A DNA stretch of 64,000 nt from Herminiimonas sp. KBW02 (GTDB lineage: Bacteria > Pseudomonadota > Gammaproteobacteria > Burkholderiales > Burkholderiaceae_D), in the NCBI RefSeq assembly GCF_003852535.1, contig NZ_QAJP01000008.1, positions 192,013 through 256,012 on the forward strand, given 5' to 3'. The notes beneath the pieces were generated by a model, which saw only the letters and a list, made by a program, of their open reading frames with translations, searched no databases and had not been told where the DNA came from. The translations under genes and the position numbers were made by a program. Every line of letters begins with the position of its first letter. Position 1 is the stretch's first letter. Shown in pieces: positions 1 through 9,582 of this stretch.

Positions 1-488
1 ATCGCCAGATTCGGGCCCTTCAGACCATAAATGATCGACAGGTGGCCGGAAATCATGTTGATGATGGACGCAGGCACAAAGAACGGGCTGATGCGACGCG
101 GGCCGCGATTGGTCAGTTCAGCGTGGGTTTCTTCGATCAGCGGCAAACCACCGATACCGGAACCGACGATGACGCCAATACGCTCGGCATTCTCTTCCGT
201 CACAACCAAACCGCTGTCTCGCATTGCCTGCATGCCAGCTGCCACGCCGTAGTGGATGAATGTATCCATGTGGCGCGCTTCTTTACCGGGAATGTAGTCC
301 TCGATATTGAAGTTTTTTACTTCTCCAGCAAAATGTGTGCTGAAGGGTGTCGCATCAAACTTGGTGATGGTTGCAATGCCAGATTGCCCTGCAAGAAGCG
401 AATTCCATGCGTCTGCGACAGTGTTGCCGACGGGAGAAATACAACCAAGACCAGTGACGACGACACGACGTTTACTAGAGCGGCTCAA
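1..488 (-). CDS. fabF: 3-oxoacyl-[ACP] synthase II, FabF (5' part only)
   Basis: Elongating beta-ketoacyl-ACP synthase of type II fatty-acid synthesis, cytosolic; it condenses malonyl-ACP with acyl-ACP. Only about the first 162 residues are present. The N-terminus reads [20 protein letters not shown], and the visible end reads [16 protein letters not shown], the segment just before the catalytic Cys in FabF, so all active-site residues lie outside the window. The start is a TTG at 486-488. It is chosen because AGGAG (495-499 on the complement) sits 6 nt upstream and the conserved RRVVVTG begins right after it. It follows acpP by 29 nt and is the last visible gene of the fab cluster. The family identity is sure; the TTG start is a strong inference. 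Confidence 0.95.
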   Translation of the reverse strand, partial: MSRSSKRRVVVTGLGCISPVGNTVADAWNSLLAGQSGIATITKFDATPFSTHFAGEVKNFNIEDYIPGKEARHMDTFIHYGVAAGMQAMRDSGLVVTEENAERIGVIVGSGIGGLPLIEETHAELTNRGPRRISPFFVPASIINMISGHLSIIYGLKGPNLA

Positions 489-517
489 GCAATTCTCCTA
501 GAGTCGTTCAAAACAAC

Positions 518-757
518 TTACGCTTTTACGTGTGCCTTGGCGTAATCAATCGCCTGCTGCACTGTAGTGATTTTTTCGGCTTGTTCGTCAGGGATTTCCA
601 TTTCGAATTCGTCTTCGAGCGCCATCACGAGTTCAACGGTGTCGAGCGAGTCAGCGCCCAGATCGTCAACGAAAGACGATTCGATTTTGATGTCTGCTTC
701 GGCGACGCCCAGTTGTTCAGCGACGATTTTCTTAACGCGTTGTTCGATATCCGACAT
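518..757 (-). CDS. acpP: Acyl carrier protein
   Basis: Small acidic carrier of acyl chains for fatty-acid and phospholipid synthesis. At 79 residues it has the usual length. The phosphopantetheine attachment motif GADSLD is present with Ser37, and the helix-II sequence [19 protein letters not shown] is typical of proteobacterial AcpP. A GGAG is placed 7 nt before the ATG. It lies between fabG (126 nt upstream) and fabF (29 nt downstream), the conserved order. The wider gap before acpP is AT-rich and could hold an extra promoter, as is common for this very abundant protein, but I could not identify a convincing one. Confidence 0.98.
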   Translation of the reverse strand: MSDIEQRVKKIVAEQLGVAEADIKIESSFVDDLGADSLDTVELVMALEDEFEMEIPDEQAEKITTVQQAIDYAKAHVKA

Positions 758-883
758 GTTTTAACTCCAATGGGTGGTTACAGAAAGTGCGCGCATTTTA
801 GCAGGTTTGCGCACCGAAAATTCATTTTTAGCTTTTGTCATCAAGAAACCTGAAACTTCGGCTAAAAGTGACTAATTACAAAT

Positions 884-1627
884 TTAGTTCATGTACATAC
901 CGCCGTTGACATGCAACGTGGTACCAGTAATGTAACTCGCCTGAGGCGATGCAAGGAAACTCACTGCAGCAGCGATGTCTTCCGGCACGCCCAAACGTCC
1001 TAACGGAACCTGTTGCAGCAAGGCAGCAATTTGCTGCTCGCTCAGGGTTTTCGTCATATCCGTATCAATAAAACCAGGTGCGATGCAATTGACGGTAATG
1101 TTGCGGCTACCGATCTCACGTGCCAGAGCACGACTCATGCCAGCCACACCAGCCTTGGCCGCAGCGTAATTCATTTGCCCAGCGTTGCCGGACGAGCCGA
1201 CAACTGATGTTATATTGATAATACGACCAGTTTTCGCCTTCATCATGCCGCGCAATACCGCACGCGACAAGCGTCCGACCGCAGTCAGGTTGGTCGCAAT
1301 AACGCTATCCCACTCTTCGTCCTTCATGCGCATCGCCAGTTGATCCTGGGTGATGCCTGCATTATTGACGAGAATGCTGACTGCGCCGAATTCTTTCTGG
1401 ATCTCATCGATCAGTTCGACCGAACGTGCCGCGTCATTAACGTCCAGCACGACACCCTTGCCACCTGCACCCAGATACTCGGAAATCGCGCTGGCGCCGG
1501 ATTCCGACGTAGCGGTACCTATGACCTTGGCGCCCAGCTTAGCCAATTCCTGTGCAATTGCACGACCGATACCGCGCGAAGCGCCGGTTACCAGGGCGAC
1601 CTGGCCGCTCAAATCAACTGTAGTCAT
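884..1627 (-). CDS. fabG: 3-oxoacyl-[ACP] reductase FabG
   Basis: NADPH-dependent reductase that makes 3-hydroxyacyl-ACP in each elongation cycle; short-chain dehydrogenase fold. The 247 residues are the normal length. The nucleotide-binding motif TGASRGIGRA is near residue 15, NNAG is near residue 88, and the catalytic Ser, Tyr and Lys are seen in NITSVVGSSGNAGQMNYAAA followed by KAG (about residues 138-160). Its ATG shares one base with the fabD stop (TAATG), so it is probably translationally coupled to fabD. Confidence 0.98.
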   Translation of the reverse strand: MTTVDLSGQVALVTGASRGIGRAIAQELAKLGAKVIGTATSESGASAISEYLGAGGKGVVLDVNDAARSVELIDEIQKEFGAVSILVNNAGITQDQLAMRMKDEEWDSVIATNLTAVGRLSRAVLRGMMKAKTGRIINITSVVGSSGNAGQMNYAAAKAGVAGMSRALAREIGSRNITVNCIAPGFIDTDMTKTLSEQQIAALLQQVPLGRLGVPEDIAAAVSFLASPQASYITGTTLHVNGGMYMN

Positions 1628-2559
1628 TATTTCAAAAGCTCCAAAACAGCGTCCAGCGACGCTTGATCGACAATCGCGTGTCCGGTCAACTCACCGTTGA
1701 TACGCTTGGTCAGGCCTGCCAATACCTTGCCCGGACCGCATTCAACCACGTCCTTGACACCATCTGCAGCCATTTTTTGCACCGATTCAACCCAGCGCAC
1801 CGGATTAGCAGCCTGACGCACCAATGCATCCTTGATGCCTTCAACATCGCTGACGATAGCGACATCAACGTTATTGATCAATGGAATCTGCGGCGCGTTG
1901 AAAGTCAGCGTCGCCATGTATTCACGCAAGCGATCCGATGCAGGCTTCAACAAAGACGAATGGAACGGCGCAGAAACCGGCAGCGACAATGCGCGTTTAG
2001 CGCCCTTCGCCTTGGCCGCTTCGCATGCACGTTCAATCGCAGCCTTGTGGCCGGCGATCACGACTTGCGCCGGCGCATTAAAGTTAACCGCCTCGACCAC
2101 ATCACCCTGCGCCGCTTCAGCACAGACAGCCAGCACATCCGCGTCGGACAAACCGAGGATAGCAGCCATACCGCCCTGGCCGACAGGAACTGCTTCCTGC
2201 ATGGCTTTGGCACGGAAACGCACCAGTGGAACCGCATCCTTGAACGCGATCACGCCAGCAGCAACCAATGCGGAATATTCACCCAGGCTATGACCAGCGA
2301 CCAGCGCCGGGGTCTCGCCGCCAGCAGCGATCCACGCGCGATACATCGCGACTGCTGCCGTCAGCATGACAGGTTGGGTATTGGTAGTCAGGTCCAGCTC
2401 TTCCTTCGGACCTTCGGAAATCAGTTTGGCCAGATCGAACTGCAATGCGTCCGATGCTTCTGCCAGTGTTTGCTGTACGACTGCGTTGTCAGCGAAACCG
2501 TTGAGCATGCCGATCGCTTGCGACCCTTGCCCTGGAAAAACGAATGCGAATTTGCTCAT
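1627..2559 (-). CDS. fabD: Malonyl-CoA:ACP transacylase FabD
   Basis: Transfers malonyl from CoA to ACP, supplying the extender unit for fatty-acid synthesis. At 310 residues it has the family length. The N-terminal FVFPGQGSQ motif and the nucleophile elbow GHSLGEYSA (Ser91) are present, and the catalytic His lies in SAPFHSS near residue 200. It starts 52 nt after fabH and overlaps fabG by one base. Nothing is unusual about it. Confidence 0.98.
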   Translation of the reverse strand: MSKFAFVFPGQGSQAIGMLNGFADNAVVQQTLAEASDALQFDLAKLISEGPKEELDLTTNTQPVMLTAAVAMYRAWIAAGGETPALVAGHSLGEYSALVAAGVIAFKDAVPLVRFRAKAMQEAVPVGQGGMAAILGLSDADVLAVCAEAAQGDVVEAVNFNAPAQVVIAGHKAAIERACEAAKAKGAKRALSLPVSAPFHSSLLKPASDRLREYMATLTFNAPQIPLINNVDVAIVSDVEGIKDALVRQAANPVRWVESVQKMAADGVKDVVECGPGKVLAGLTKRINGELTGHAIVDQASLDAVLELLK

Positions 2560-2611
2560 GCTTGTTTTCTAGTTTTAATAAAAAAAACGATTTGCGTCCC
2601 TGTCTCCGGGA

Positions 2612-3598
2612 TCACATCCGTGCCAGCACCGCGCCCCAGGTGAAGCCGCCGCCTACGCCTTCCATCATGACATTCTGGCCTGGCTGAATACGACCATCAC
2701 GCACACCAACGTCAAGCGCCATAGGAATCGAAGCAGCTGAAGTATTGCCGTGCTGATCAACAGTCACGATCATTTTGTCCATGCCCAGGCCCAGCTTTTT
2801 GGCTGTGCTTTGCATGATACGGATATTGGCCTGATGCGGGATGATCCAGTCAACTTCGGAAGAATCCATGCCTGCGATTTCCAGCGCTTCGTGTGCTACT
2901 TTATCCAGCACCGACACGGCCATCTTGAACACTGCAGGACCATCCATATACAGGAAGGCACTACCTTCAACTACGCCCTTATTAACCTTACCAGGCAAGC
3001 ACAGGATATCGCCGTAGTTACCATTTGCATGCAGCTTGGTTGCCAGCACGCCAGGCTCTTGCGAAGCCGTCATCAGGACAGCACCGGCACCATCACCAAA
3101 CAAGACGCAGGTGGTGCGATCTTCAAAATCGATGATGCGCGAGAACACTTCAGCACCGATGACCAGCACGTTTTTGTGCGTACCGGCCTTGATGAAGTTA
3201 TCAGCAATCGATACCGCGTAGACGAAGCCACTGCATACCGCTTGCACATCGACAGCTGCACAATCATTCGTGATACCCAGTTTGCGCTGCACGACGCAGG
3301 CAGTGCTTGGGAAGCCACCGAAGAAATCCGGGGTCGAGGTTGCCAGGATAATCAGGTCTACATCATTAACGCCGAGCTTGGCCATATCCAGCGCACGCTT
3401 TGCAGCTTCCACTGCGAGGTCGCTGGATTGCACGCCTGCATCTGCATAATGACGTGCCGAAATGCCGCTGCGCGAAACGATCCATTCGTCGGAAGTTTCT
3501 ATGCCATTGCTGGCCAATTGCGCAGCCAGTTCCTGATTGGTAACGCGGTTAGGTGGCAGAAAGCTGCCTGTACCGATAATCTTGCTGTAAATAGTCAT
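2612..3598 (-). CDS. fabH: 3-oxoacyl-[ACP] synthase III, FabH
   Basis: Initiates fatty-acid synthesis by condensing acetyl-CoA with malonyl-ACP. The 328 residues show the thiolase-fold triad: Cys122 in [10 protein letters not shown], His in IPHQANIRI (about 255) and Asn in HGNTSAAS (about 285). The C-terminal [12 protein letters not shown] loop is also typical. It follows plsX by only 8 nt, so plsX and fabH are almost certainly co-transcribed and link phospholipid and fatty-acid initiation. Confidence 0.98.
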   Translation of the reverse strand: MTIYSKIIGTGSFLPPNRVTNQELAAQLASNGIETSDEWIVSRSGISARHYADAGVQSSDLAVEAAKRALDMAKLGVNDVDLIILATSTPDFFGGFPSTACVVQRKLGITNDCAAVDVQAVCSGFVYAVSIADNFIKAGTHKNVLVIGAEVFSRIIDFEDRTTCVLFGDGAGAVLMTASQEPGVLATKLHANGNYGDILCLPGKVNKGVVEGSAFLYMDGPAVFKMAVSVLDKVAHEALEIAGMDSSEVDWIIPHQANIRIMQSTAKKLGLGMDKMIVTVDQHGNTSAASIPMALDVGVRDGRIQPGQNVMMEGVGGGFTWGAVLARM

Positions 3599-3606
3599 GC
3601 GCTTTT

Positions 3607-4692
3607 CTATTTTTCTATTGATGTTGCGTTAGATATTGCCACAGCGGAATCTTCTGGCGATGCATCGGATTGCGGCATCAAATCGGCAATCTTGGTCGAA
3701 ATACGCGTCAGCACATCGTACTTGGCGGCATCAAACGCACGCTTGATCGCCCATTGATAACCATAAGCATCCGCACCACCATGACTCTTGAATACCAGGC
3801 CACGCAGACCCAGCAAACTGCCGCCATTGTAGCGAGAAGGATTCATTCGTTGTGAAATTGCTTTCAGGGCACCACGCGCAATCAATGCGCCCAGCAAATT
3901 CAGCGGGCTGCTTTTGAATTCAGTGGTGAGTACGCTCTTGACGAAACGTCCCAGTCCCTCGGAAGCCTTGAGGGTAACATTACCGACGAAACCGTCGCAT
4001 ACGACGATGTCGGTCGTGCCTTTGAAGATGTCGTTGCCTTCCACGTTACCGTAGAAGTTCAGCCTGCCCTGTTCGTGATCAGCACGCAGCAACACTGCGG
4101 TTTGCTTAACGACCTCGTTGCCCTTGATATCCTCTTCGCCGACATTAAGCAAACCAACGGTAGGACGCGGATTGCCTTCCATCGCCGATACCAGCGCAGA
4201 ACCCATCAATGCAAACTGATGCAAATGCTGCGACTCGCAATCGACGTTTGCGCCGAGGTCGAGCATATAGGTAGGGCCGTCTTTTTGATTCGGGAGGATG
4301 CTGCAAATAGCGGGACGATTCACACCCGGCAAGGTCTTGAGCACGTAACGCGAGATCGCCATCAAGGCGCCCGTATTACCGGCAGAGACACAGGCATCAG
4401 CGTCGCCCTGCTTGACCAGATTGATCGCGACGCGCATCGAAGAATCCTTCTTGCGGCGCAAAGCAATTTCGAGGGGGTCGTCCATCGTCACGACCTCGGT
4501 CGCATTCACGATCGATAGACGCGGATGTTCGCTAGCCTTGTGTTTTTTCAGTTCGGCCAATAGCGATTCTTCCAGCCCGACTAGAATAAGCTCGGCATCT
4601 GGCTCGCTTTGAACAAACGAAATAGCGGCAGGAATAGTGACTGAGGGGCCATGATCGCCACCCATGCAGTCGATAGATATTTTAATTGTCAT
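3607..4692 (-). CDS. plsX: Phosphate acyltransferase PlsX
   Basis: Converts acyl-ACP to acyl-phosphate, the donor for PlsY in phospholipid synthesis; peripheral membrane enzyme. The N-terminus [11 protein letters not shown] is diagnostic, and [10 protein letters not shown] and [16 protein letters not shown] are conserved. At 361 residues the C-terminus runs some 20 residues past the usual end as an acidic, Ser/Ala-rich tail without recognisable motifs. It sits between rpmF (147 nt upstream) and fabH (8 nt downstream). Confidence 0.97.
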   Translation of the reverse strand: MTIKISIDCMGGDHGPSVTIPAAISFVQSEPDAELILVGLEESLLAELKKHKASEHPRLSIVNATEVVTMDDPLEIALRRKKDSSMRVAINLVKQGDADACVSAGNTGALMAISRYVLKTLPGVNRPAICSILPNQKDGPTYMLDLGANVDCESQHLHQFALMGSALVSAMEGNPRPTVGLLNVGEEDIKGNEVVKQTAVLLRADHEQGRLNFYGNVEGNDIFKGTTDIVVCDGFVGNVTLKASEGLGRFVKSVLTTEFKSSPLNLLGALIARGALKAISQRMNPSRYNGGSLLGLRGLVFKSHGGADAYGYQWAIKRAFDAAKYDVLTRISTKIADLMPQSDASPEDSAVAISNATSIEK

Positions 4693-4839
4693 TGGATTGA
4701 CTCAGGGCGTCACTCTAACCGCATTATGGGCCAGATTCAGCTTGATTCAAAATGACGGAATGTGCTGTTTTAGCATATTAAAAAACGGCGCAAAGTTATG
4801 AACTTACCGCGCCGCTTTCTTTGCCTGAAAGACGAATGA

Positions 4840-5022
4840 TTATTCGTCGTTTTTGGTTTTCAGGACTTTACGGCCACGATAAAAGCCGTTAGGGCTGATA
4901 TGGTGACGCATGTGTGTTTCACCGGTGGTTGGCTCAACGCTCAGTTGCGGAGCAACCAGGAAGTCGTGCGAACGGTGCATACCGCGTTTCGACGGTGTCT
5001 TTTTGTTTTGTTGAACAGCCAT
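4840..5022 (-). CDS. rpmF: Large ribosomal subunit protein bL32
   Basis: Structural protein of the 50S subunit. The 60-residue basic sequence begins [20 protein letters not shown] and ends KVLKTKNDE, as in other proteobacterial L32. It is the Cys-free form, so no zinc ribbon is expected. Its ATG has AGGAGT just upstream on the complement. The yceD-rpmF-plsX order is conserved in many proteobacteria and ties ribosome and envelope-lipid expression together. Confidence 0.98.
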   Translation of the reverse strand: MAVQQNKKTPSKRGMHRSHDFLVAPQLSVEPTTGETHMRHHISPNGFYRGRKVLKTKNDE

Positions 5023-5146
5023 GATAACTCCTAAACCTTAAGTTCTAAAATTCTAACACATCCGTTTTGCAAACTCACGGCAAAACCGATAATCCTTACT
5101 ACAAAATCTCAATATGCCCGCTTAAGGCCTCACAGCTGCAGCGAAT

Positions 5147-5644
5147 CTATTGCTTCATACCTTTCAGCACGTCGAAGGGCGATGGTTTTCTTGCATTCAT
5201 CGCACTCTCAACTGCTGCATTGTCTGGACACACATCATGCTTAGGCGCCTGAGGAAGCGACAACAAAGCCTCATCCTCAATCAGATCGCTGACATTCAAT
5301 GTCTTCGAACCGACTATCACATCTATGGTGTCGTCTGCCAGCAACGCGTCTATTTCATCAGCGTGCTCATCGTTTTTTGCAAGAACCAGCACGGATTCCG
5401 ATGCAATATCGAATTTCAGTGGCGTCATGCAACGCTGGCACATCAAATGAACTGAGCCGGATACCGACATAATCAGTTGCGGGTGGCCAAGTCCATCTGT
5501 GCCACCATGCAAAGACCAATGCAGCGATGCAGGCATATTTACGGATTCTGCAGCAAGCCGCGGCAAATCAGCGATTGCAACGTCGCCTTCACGCTGCTCT
5601 CTATGCCGACTGAACTCGAAGGCGTCAATTACAAAAGCATTCAT
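5147..5644 (-). CDS. yceD: YceD/DUF177 family protein
   Basis: A DUF177 protein of 165 residues, the companion of L32 in most bacteria. In plants and bacteria the family has been linked to 23S rRNA accumulation. The conserved central motif MCQRCMTPL (about residue 77) and the later Cys in HDVCPDNAA are visible. The C-terminus NPFDVLKGM-like pattern typical of the family appears as SPFDVLKGMKQ. It is the first gene of the rpmF-fab cluster on this strand and is divergent from maf across 107 nt, which must carry both promoters. Confidence 0.93.
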   Translation of the reverse strand: MNAFVIDAFEFSRHREQREGDVAIADLPRLAAESVNMPASLHWSLHGGTDGLGHPQLIMSVSGSVHLMCQRCMTPLKFDIASESVLVLAKNDEHADEIDALLADDTIDVIVGSKTLNVSDLIEDEALLSLPQAPKHDVCPDNAAVESAMNARKPSPFDVLKGMKQ

Positions 5645-5751
5645 AGGCTTAGCCGAACCCGGAAAACCTGCGATAATAACAGGCTTTTCCTTTATTCGTC
5701 AAAGCGTTAGCGCAGTTTTTTTGAGCGCTCATTCAAATAAACATCAAATAA

Positions 5752-6366
5752 ATGCCCTCTTCCGCCCCGCCAGCACGCCTGATACTCGGTTCCAGCTCGG
5801 TTTACCGCAAGGAATTGCTCTCCCGGCTCGGCCTGCCATTTGAAGTCATGACGCCGGACATAGACGAAACCGCACTTGCCGGGGAAACGCCATCAACCAC
5901 TGCATTGCGATTAGCACAACAAAAAGCTGCTGCTATCGCCGCCAGAGCACCAAACTCACTAATCATAGGTTCGGATCAGGTCGCCACACTGGATGGTGAG
6001 CAAATAGGCAAACCGGGCAATCATGCCAACGCCTTGCTGCAATTGCAGAAAATGCGTGGCCGCGAAGTCGTATTCCACACAGCGCTGTGCCTGTTCGATG
6101 GTCGCGCCGGCATCTCGTCACCGCACATCCAGCTGGAAAACATCCAGACCTTCGTGACATTCCGCGATTTGCCGGATGCCGAACTCGATGCCTACCTGCG
6201 GATAGAACAACCGTATGACTGCGCGGGCAGCGCAAAAAACGAAGGCCTGGGCATCGCCATCCTGGAAAAAATCACCAGCAGCGATCCGACCGCCCTCACC
6301 GGCCTGCCTCTGATCGCCTTGACCGGGATGCTGCGCCGCGCCAACATCACATTCTTCAACACTTAA
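5752..6366 (+). CDS. Maf family nucleotide pyrophosphatase (YceF-like)
   Basis: House-cleaning nucleoside triphosphate pyrophosphatase. The closest characterised relative by motif is E. coli YceF, which prefers 7-methyl-GTP. The 204 residues contain LILGSSSVYRKELL at the N-terminus, the catalytic SDQVATLDGEQIGKP segment (about residues 74-88), and the YceF-type CAGSAKNEGLGI and LTGLPLIAL motifs. Its position next to yceD-rpmF matches the yceF locus of other proteobacteria. Substrate choice is inferred from similarity only. Confidence 0.95.
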   Translation: MPSSAPPARLILGSSSVYRKELLSRLGLPFEVMTPDIDETALAGETPSTTALRLAQQKAAAIAARAPNSLIIGSDQVATLDGEQIGKPGNHANALLQLQKMRGREVVFHTALCLFDGRAGISSPHIQLENIQTFVTFRDLPDAELDAYLRIEQPYDCAGSAKNEGLGIAILEKITSSDPTALTGLPLIALTGMLRRANITFFNT

Positions 6367-6390
6367 TATAAGCAGCGCATTACAAACGAC

Positions 6391-7146
6391 ATGCCAGGCA
6401 TTCTCTACCTCATACCAAATACGCTGGGCCAGACCGAGGTCGCCGACACCGATCCGCTGGCACACATCATTCCGCAAGAAGTACAAAGCATCACTGCAAA
6501 ACTGGATTACTTCGTCGCCGAAAATGCCAAGACCACGCGCGCCTTCCTCAAACTGATAGACACTCGCAATACCCTGGCCAAACCGATACAGGAAATCCGC
6601 ATCGCCGAACTCAACGTCAACACCGAAGCCAAGGCATTACCGGCATTACTTGAACCCTTGCTGGCCGGACAGGATGCTGGCCTGATTTCAGAAGCCGGTG
6701 TACCCGCCGTTGCTGATCCTGGTGCAAACCTGGTACGCCTCGCACATGCACGCGGCATACAAGTGCGCCCACTGGTCGGCCCTTCATCTTTATTGCTTGC
6801 AGTAATGGCCAGCGGCTTGAGCGGGCAGAATTTCGCTTTCAATGGTTACTTGCCTATCGATGCGGCAGCACGCAGTAAGCGCATCAAACAACTGGAAGAT
6901 CGCTCGCGTCAGGAAAAGCAAACGCAGTTCTTTATTGAAACGCCGTATCGCAACGCCGGTTTGCTCGAAACCCTCGTCAACACCTGCAATCCGAATACCC
7001 TGATCAGCGTCGCCACCGATCTCACGCTGCCATCCGAAGCCATCAAGACGCAAACCGCTGCGCGCTGGAAAGCAGATTTGGCATCCGGCAAAACGCCCGA
7101 CTTCCACAAAAAACCTACCGTGTTTTTATTGCTCGCAGATAGCTGA
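6391..7146 (+). CDS. SAM-dependent methyltransferase, tetrapyrrole methylase fold (RsmI relative)
   Basis: The 251 residues have the fold of RsmI (16S rRNA C1402 2'-O methyltransferase) but are a distinct subfamily. N-terminal LYLIPNTLG replaces the usual YVVATPIGN, and the conserved ISEAGVPAVADPG and PLVGPSSLLLAVMASGLSG motifs follow (about residues 95-150). FIETPYRN near residue 187 matches the FYEAPHR element of RsmI. It begins 24 nt after maf, so the two are probably one operon. An RNA substrate is likely but not shown; I would not call it RsmI itself. Confidence 0.85.
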   Translation: MPGILYLIPNTLGQTEVADTDPLAHIIPQEVQSITAKLDYFVAENAKTTRAFLKLIDTRNTLAKPIQEIRIAELNVNTEAKALPALLEPLLAGQDAGLISEAGVPAVADPGANLVRLAHARGIQVRPLVGPSSLLLAVMASGLSGQNFAFNGYLPIDAAARSKRIKQLEDRSRQEKQTQFFIETPYRNAGLLETLVNTCNPNTLISVATDLTLPSEAIKTQTAARWKADLASGKTPDFHKKPTVFLLLADS

Positions 7147-7154
7147 GCAGAAAT

Positions 7155-7185
7155 GCAAAACGGCGATGTTTCATCGCCGTTTTGC
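7155..7185 (+). terminator. Perfect 14-bp hairpin downstream of the maf operon
   Basis: GCAAAACGGCGATG (7155-7168) and CATCGCCGTTTTGC (7172-7185) form a perfect stem with a 3-nt loop, 9 nt after the methyltransferase stop. The U-run is built into the 3' arm (GTTTTGC) rather than trailing it, so it may act as a terminator or as an mRNA 3'-end stabiliser. Confidence 0.6.
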
Positions 7186-7417
7186 CTGTCTCCGTAGGAG
7201 ACATTAGGAGAGGTCGAAGACCTTCATTTTTCCAGCATAGACACGCTACCAAAATGCGAGCGGATGCCCCTTAGCAGTTGCAGACGTTGTTGCATTCACA
7301 TCTCCAGATGCTGATAGCGCACTACCAATATAGGCAAGCGCAAAGAGAATACAAGCTCGGTTACACTCTTGCGTCGTCGCATTAATGCAGCGACGCAATG
7401 CTGCATTTGCAACTGCC
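7186..7417. other. Non-coding gap between convergent operons with further dyads
   Basis: No credible gene is seen here. GTCTCC-gta-GGAGAC lies just after the maf-operon hairpin. A perfect 8-bp dyad TTGCGTCG (7369-7376) / CGACGCAA (7391-7398) encloses the palindrome CATTAATG (7380-7387) and lies about 20 nt past the sppA stop, where it may mark that gene's 3' end. Confidence 0.4.
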
Positions 7418-8422
7418 TTATTTCAGGACAGGAGCAGCTTGTTCGGTAATGGCTTTGATCGCCGAAGCACCGGCAGCCGCACCAAACTTCCGCAATACGC
7501 GATCAGACAAACCTTCGCGCTGCGTGTAATCAACGATATTCGTTGACTTGAATTCATCGCGCGCCACGCTTTCAACGGTACCGAAACCATCCGCCAAACC
7601 CAGCTCCACTGATTTGGCGCCGGTCCAGACCAGGCCGGAAAAAGTCTCTGGTGTTTCCTTCAGGCGACTACCACGTCCTTTGCGCACTACGTCTATGAAT
7701 TGCGCGTGAATTTCATTCAGCATCTCTTGCGCATAATGTTTTTGCGTTTCGGTTTGTGGGCTGAACGGATCCATGAAGCCTTTGTTATTACCGGCGGTCA
7801 GCATGCGGCGCTCTACACCCAGTTTCTCCATCGTGCCGGTGAAGCCGAAGCCATCCATCAACACGCCGATAGAACCGACGATACTCGCCTTGTTAACATA
7901 GATCCGATCAGCCGCCGCCGCGATGTAGTAACCACCGGATGCGCACATCTCATTGACGACGACATACAAAGGTTTTTGCGGATATTTTTTACGCAGGCGC
8001 GTGATTTCATCATTGATGATGCCAGCCTGTACCGGGCTGCCACCCGGGCTATTGATTTGCAAAATCAAACCGACCGAACCCGGATCTGCGTAGGCTTTGG
8101 TCAAAGCGGAAATCACGGTATCTGCATCGCCCGCGCCCTTCGCTTCTATCGTGCCTTCGATCTTGATCAGCGCAGTATGCGGGCCGACGTTTTCCATATC
8201 GCCGACGGATGGACCGAAGCTCATCCACAGCGCGAAAGCAACCAACGCAACCGTGACAAATTTAAAGAAGATGCCCCAACGTCGACGCGCCCTCTGCTCC
8301 TTGAGCGTGGCAAAGGCCAGTTTTTCCAGCACTTCGCGCTCCCAGCCTTCCTTCTTCGGCGCAGGTGCCGCGGATGACTGCCATGCAGACGGCTGATTCA
8401 GGTTGTCGTTATCGTTGCTCAT
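7418..8422 (-). CDS. sppA: S49 family signal peptide peptidase (short SppA type)
   Basis: Membrane-bound serine protease that degrades cleaved signal peptides. The 334 residues have a cytoplasmic N-terminal stretch, one membrane segment (about 49-68) and a single S49 domain, like Bacillus SppA rather than the double-length E. coli enzyme. The Ser nucleophile is Ser162 in CASGGYYIA. The likely general base is Lys214 in GNNKGFMDPF, and the 52-residue spacing equals that of the Ser/Lys dyad of the short SppA type. INSPGGSP near residue 123 is also conserved. It follows the Rieske gene by 27 nt in the same direction. Confidence 0.93.
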   Translation of the reverse strand: MSNDNDNLNQPSAWQSSAAPAPKKEGWEREVLEKLAFATLKEQRARRRWGIFFKFVTVALVAFALWMSFGPSVGDMENVGPHTALIKIEGTIEAKGAGDADTVISALTKAYADPGSVGLILQINSPGGSPVQAGIINDEITRLRKKYPQKPLYVVVNEMCASGGYYIAAAADRIYVNKASIVGSIGVLMDGFGFTGTMEKLGVERRMLTAGNNKGFMDPFSPQTETQKHYAQEMLNEIHAQFIDVVRKGRGSRLKETPETFSGLVWTGAKSVELGLADGFGTVESVARDEFKSTNIVDYTQREGLSDRVLRKFGAAAGASAIKAITEQAAPVLK

Positions 8423-8449
8423 GATGTCGTGTGTTTTGTTCCGCGCCGC

Positions 8450-8824
8450 TTATGCGAGCGCGGGTCTTACGTATTCGTCTGCTTGCCAGAATACCTGATT
8501 ATCCTTTTCGATGACGACAATTGCGCGCAAGCGCCCGCCGCGACATGGGCCACCAGCACAACGTCCGGTTTCAGGCAGATAAACCGCACCATGCGTGGAA
8601 CAGATCAGATAACGTCGTTCCGACTCGAAAAACTCGCCGTTATTCCAGTCCAGCTCAATCGGGATATGCGCACAACGGTTGAGGTAACCATAAGCCACAC
8701 CGTTATAGCGAATCACGAAAGCGCCCGCATCCTCACCACCAGCCGTCACCGGGAAACGCACTCCCTTGCCGCCGTCTTCGAGGACAGTCGAGTCACAAAC
8801 CGGAATCAGGATTTCAGTAGTCAA
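8450..8824 (-). CDS. Rieske [2Fe-2S] domain protein
   Basis: Small soluble Rieske protein of 124 residues. The cluster ligands are Cys51/His53 (RCAHIP) and Cys75/His78 (CSTHGAVY). There is no membrane segment and no catalytic oxygenase domain, so it looks like a stand-alone ferredoxin-like protein, whose partner is unknown. The start is a TTG at 8822-8824, 6 nt after the HAD phosphatase stop; no in-frame ATG precedes the conserved region. The tight spacing with the genes on both sides suggests a HAD-Rieske-sppA operon, an arrangement I recall as common in Burkholderiales. Confidence 0.88.
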   Translation of the reverse strand: MTTEILIPVCDSTVLEDGGKGVRFPVTAGGEDAGAFVIRYNGVAYGYLNRCAHIPIELDWNNGEFFESERRYLICSTHGAVYLPETGRCAGGPCRGGRLRAIVVIEKDNQVFWQADEYVRPALA

Positions 8825-8830
8825 TCTTGC

Positions 8831-9490
8831 TTACCCGTTTTCATTGAGCCAGGTATGCAGCTCTGCCACAGACGTTGCCGAATACATCGGATTGAGCGCC
8901 GTCAGTTCAGACGGCGTATGCGCGCCGTAATGTACGGCAACGCCAGCCGCGCCTGCATTTTGTGCCAGCAATAAGTCATGCGTGGTATCACCTACCATCA
9001 CCGTACGCTTCATATCCTGTCCTAGTTCACGCGTCAGCTCCTGCAGCATTGCCGGATGCGGTTTGGAGAAGGTTTCATCAGCGCAGCGTGTCGCGTCAAA
9101 CAAGGACAGCAGCTTGGAAACATCCAGCGCCCGGTTCAGGCCAACCCGGCTCTTGCCGGTCGCCACCGCCAGGAAATAGCCTTGCTGCGACAGATCTTCC
9201 AGCATCTCGCGCACGCCTTTGAACAGCGTCAGGCCACCATCCTGATTCAGATAGTGATAACGGTAGCGCTCGACCATGCGTGGGTAGTATTTAGGATCGA
9301 TGCCCGGCAACGCCGCTTCCATCGCTTTTTGCAGGCTCAGTCCGATCACATGCGCGGCAGCCTGATCTGCCGGAATCGGCAATCCCAGATCCTTGGCTGC
9401 TGCTTGTATACAGTTAACGATAACTGCCGTGCTATCCATCAAAGTGCCATCCCAATCGAAAACGATGAGATCAAATTGCTTTCTTGCCAT
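8831..9490 (-). CDS. HAD superfamily phosphatase (Gph-like)
   Basis: Haloacid-dehalogenase-type phosphatase of 219 residues. The Asp nucleophile and acid/base are Asp12 and Asp14 in VFDWDGTLMDS. Motif II is in LAVATGKSR, motif III is the Lys in FSKPHPAML, and motif IV is MVGDTTHDL. A helical cap lies between residues about 15 and 90. It resembles phosphoglycolate phosphatases but the substrate cannot be assigned from sequence. It is probably the middle gene of a unit with rluC upstream (gap of 92 nt) and the Rieske gene downstream. Confidence 0.9.
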   Translation of the reverse strand: MARKQFDLIVFDWDGTLMDSTAVIVNCIQAAAKDLGLPIPADQAAAHVIGLSLQKAMEAALPGIDPKYYPRMVERYRYHYLNQDGGLTLFKGVREMLEDLSQQGYFLAVATGKSRVGLNRALDVSKLLSLFDATRCADETFSKPHPAMLQELTRELGQDMKRTVMVGDTTHDLLLAQNAGAAGVAVHYGAHTPSELTALNPMYSATSVAELHTWLNENG

Positions 9491-9582
9491 GTAACCTGAC
9501 AGCGCGCTGCCAGCTCCTTTAACTATATTTACTATATATACAGGTATGACGTGTTGGCCGACTCGCGACTGGCACGCATCAA

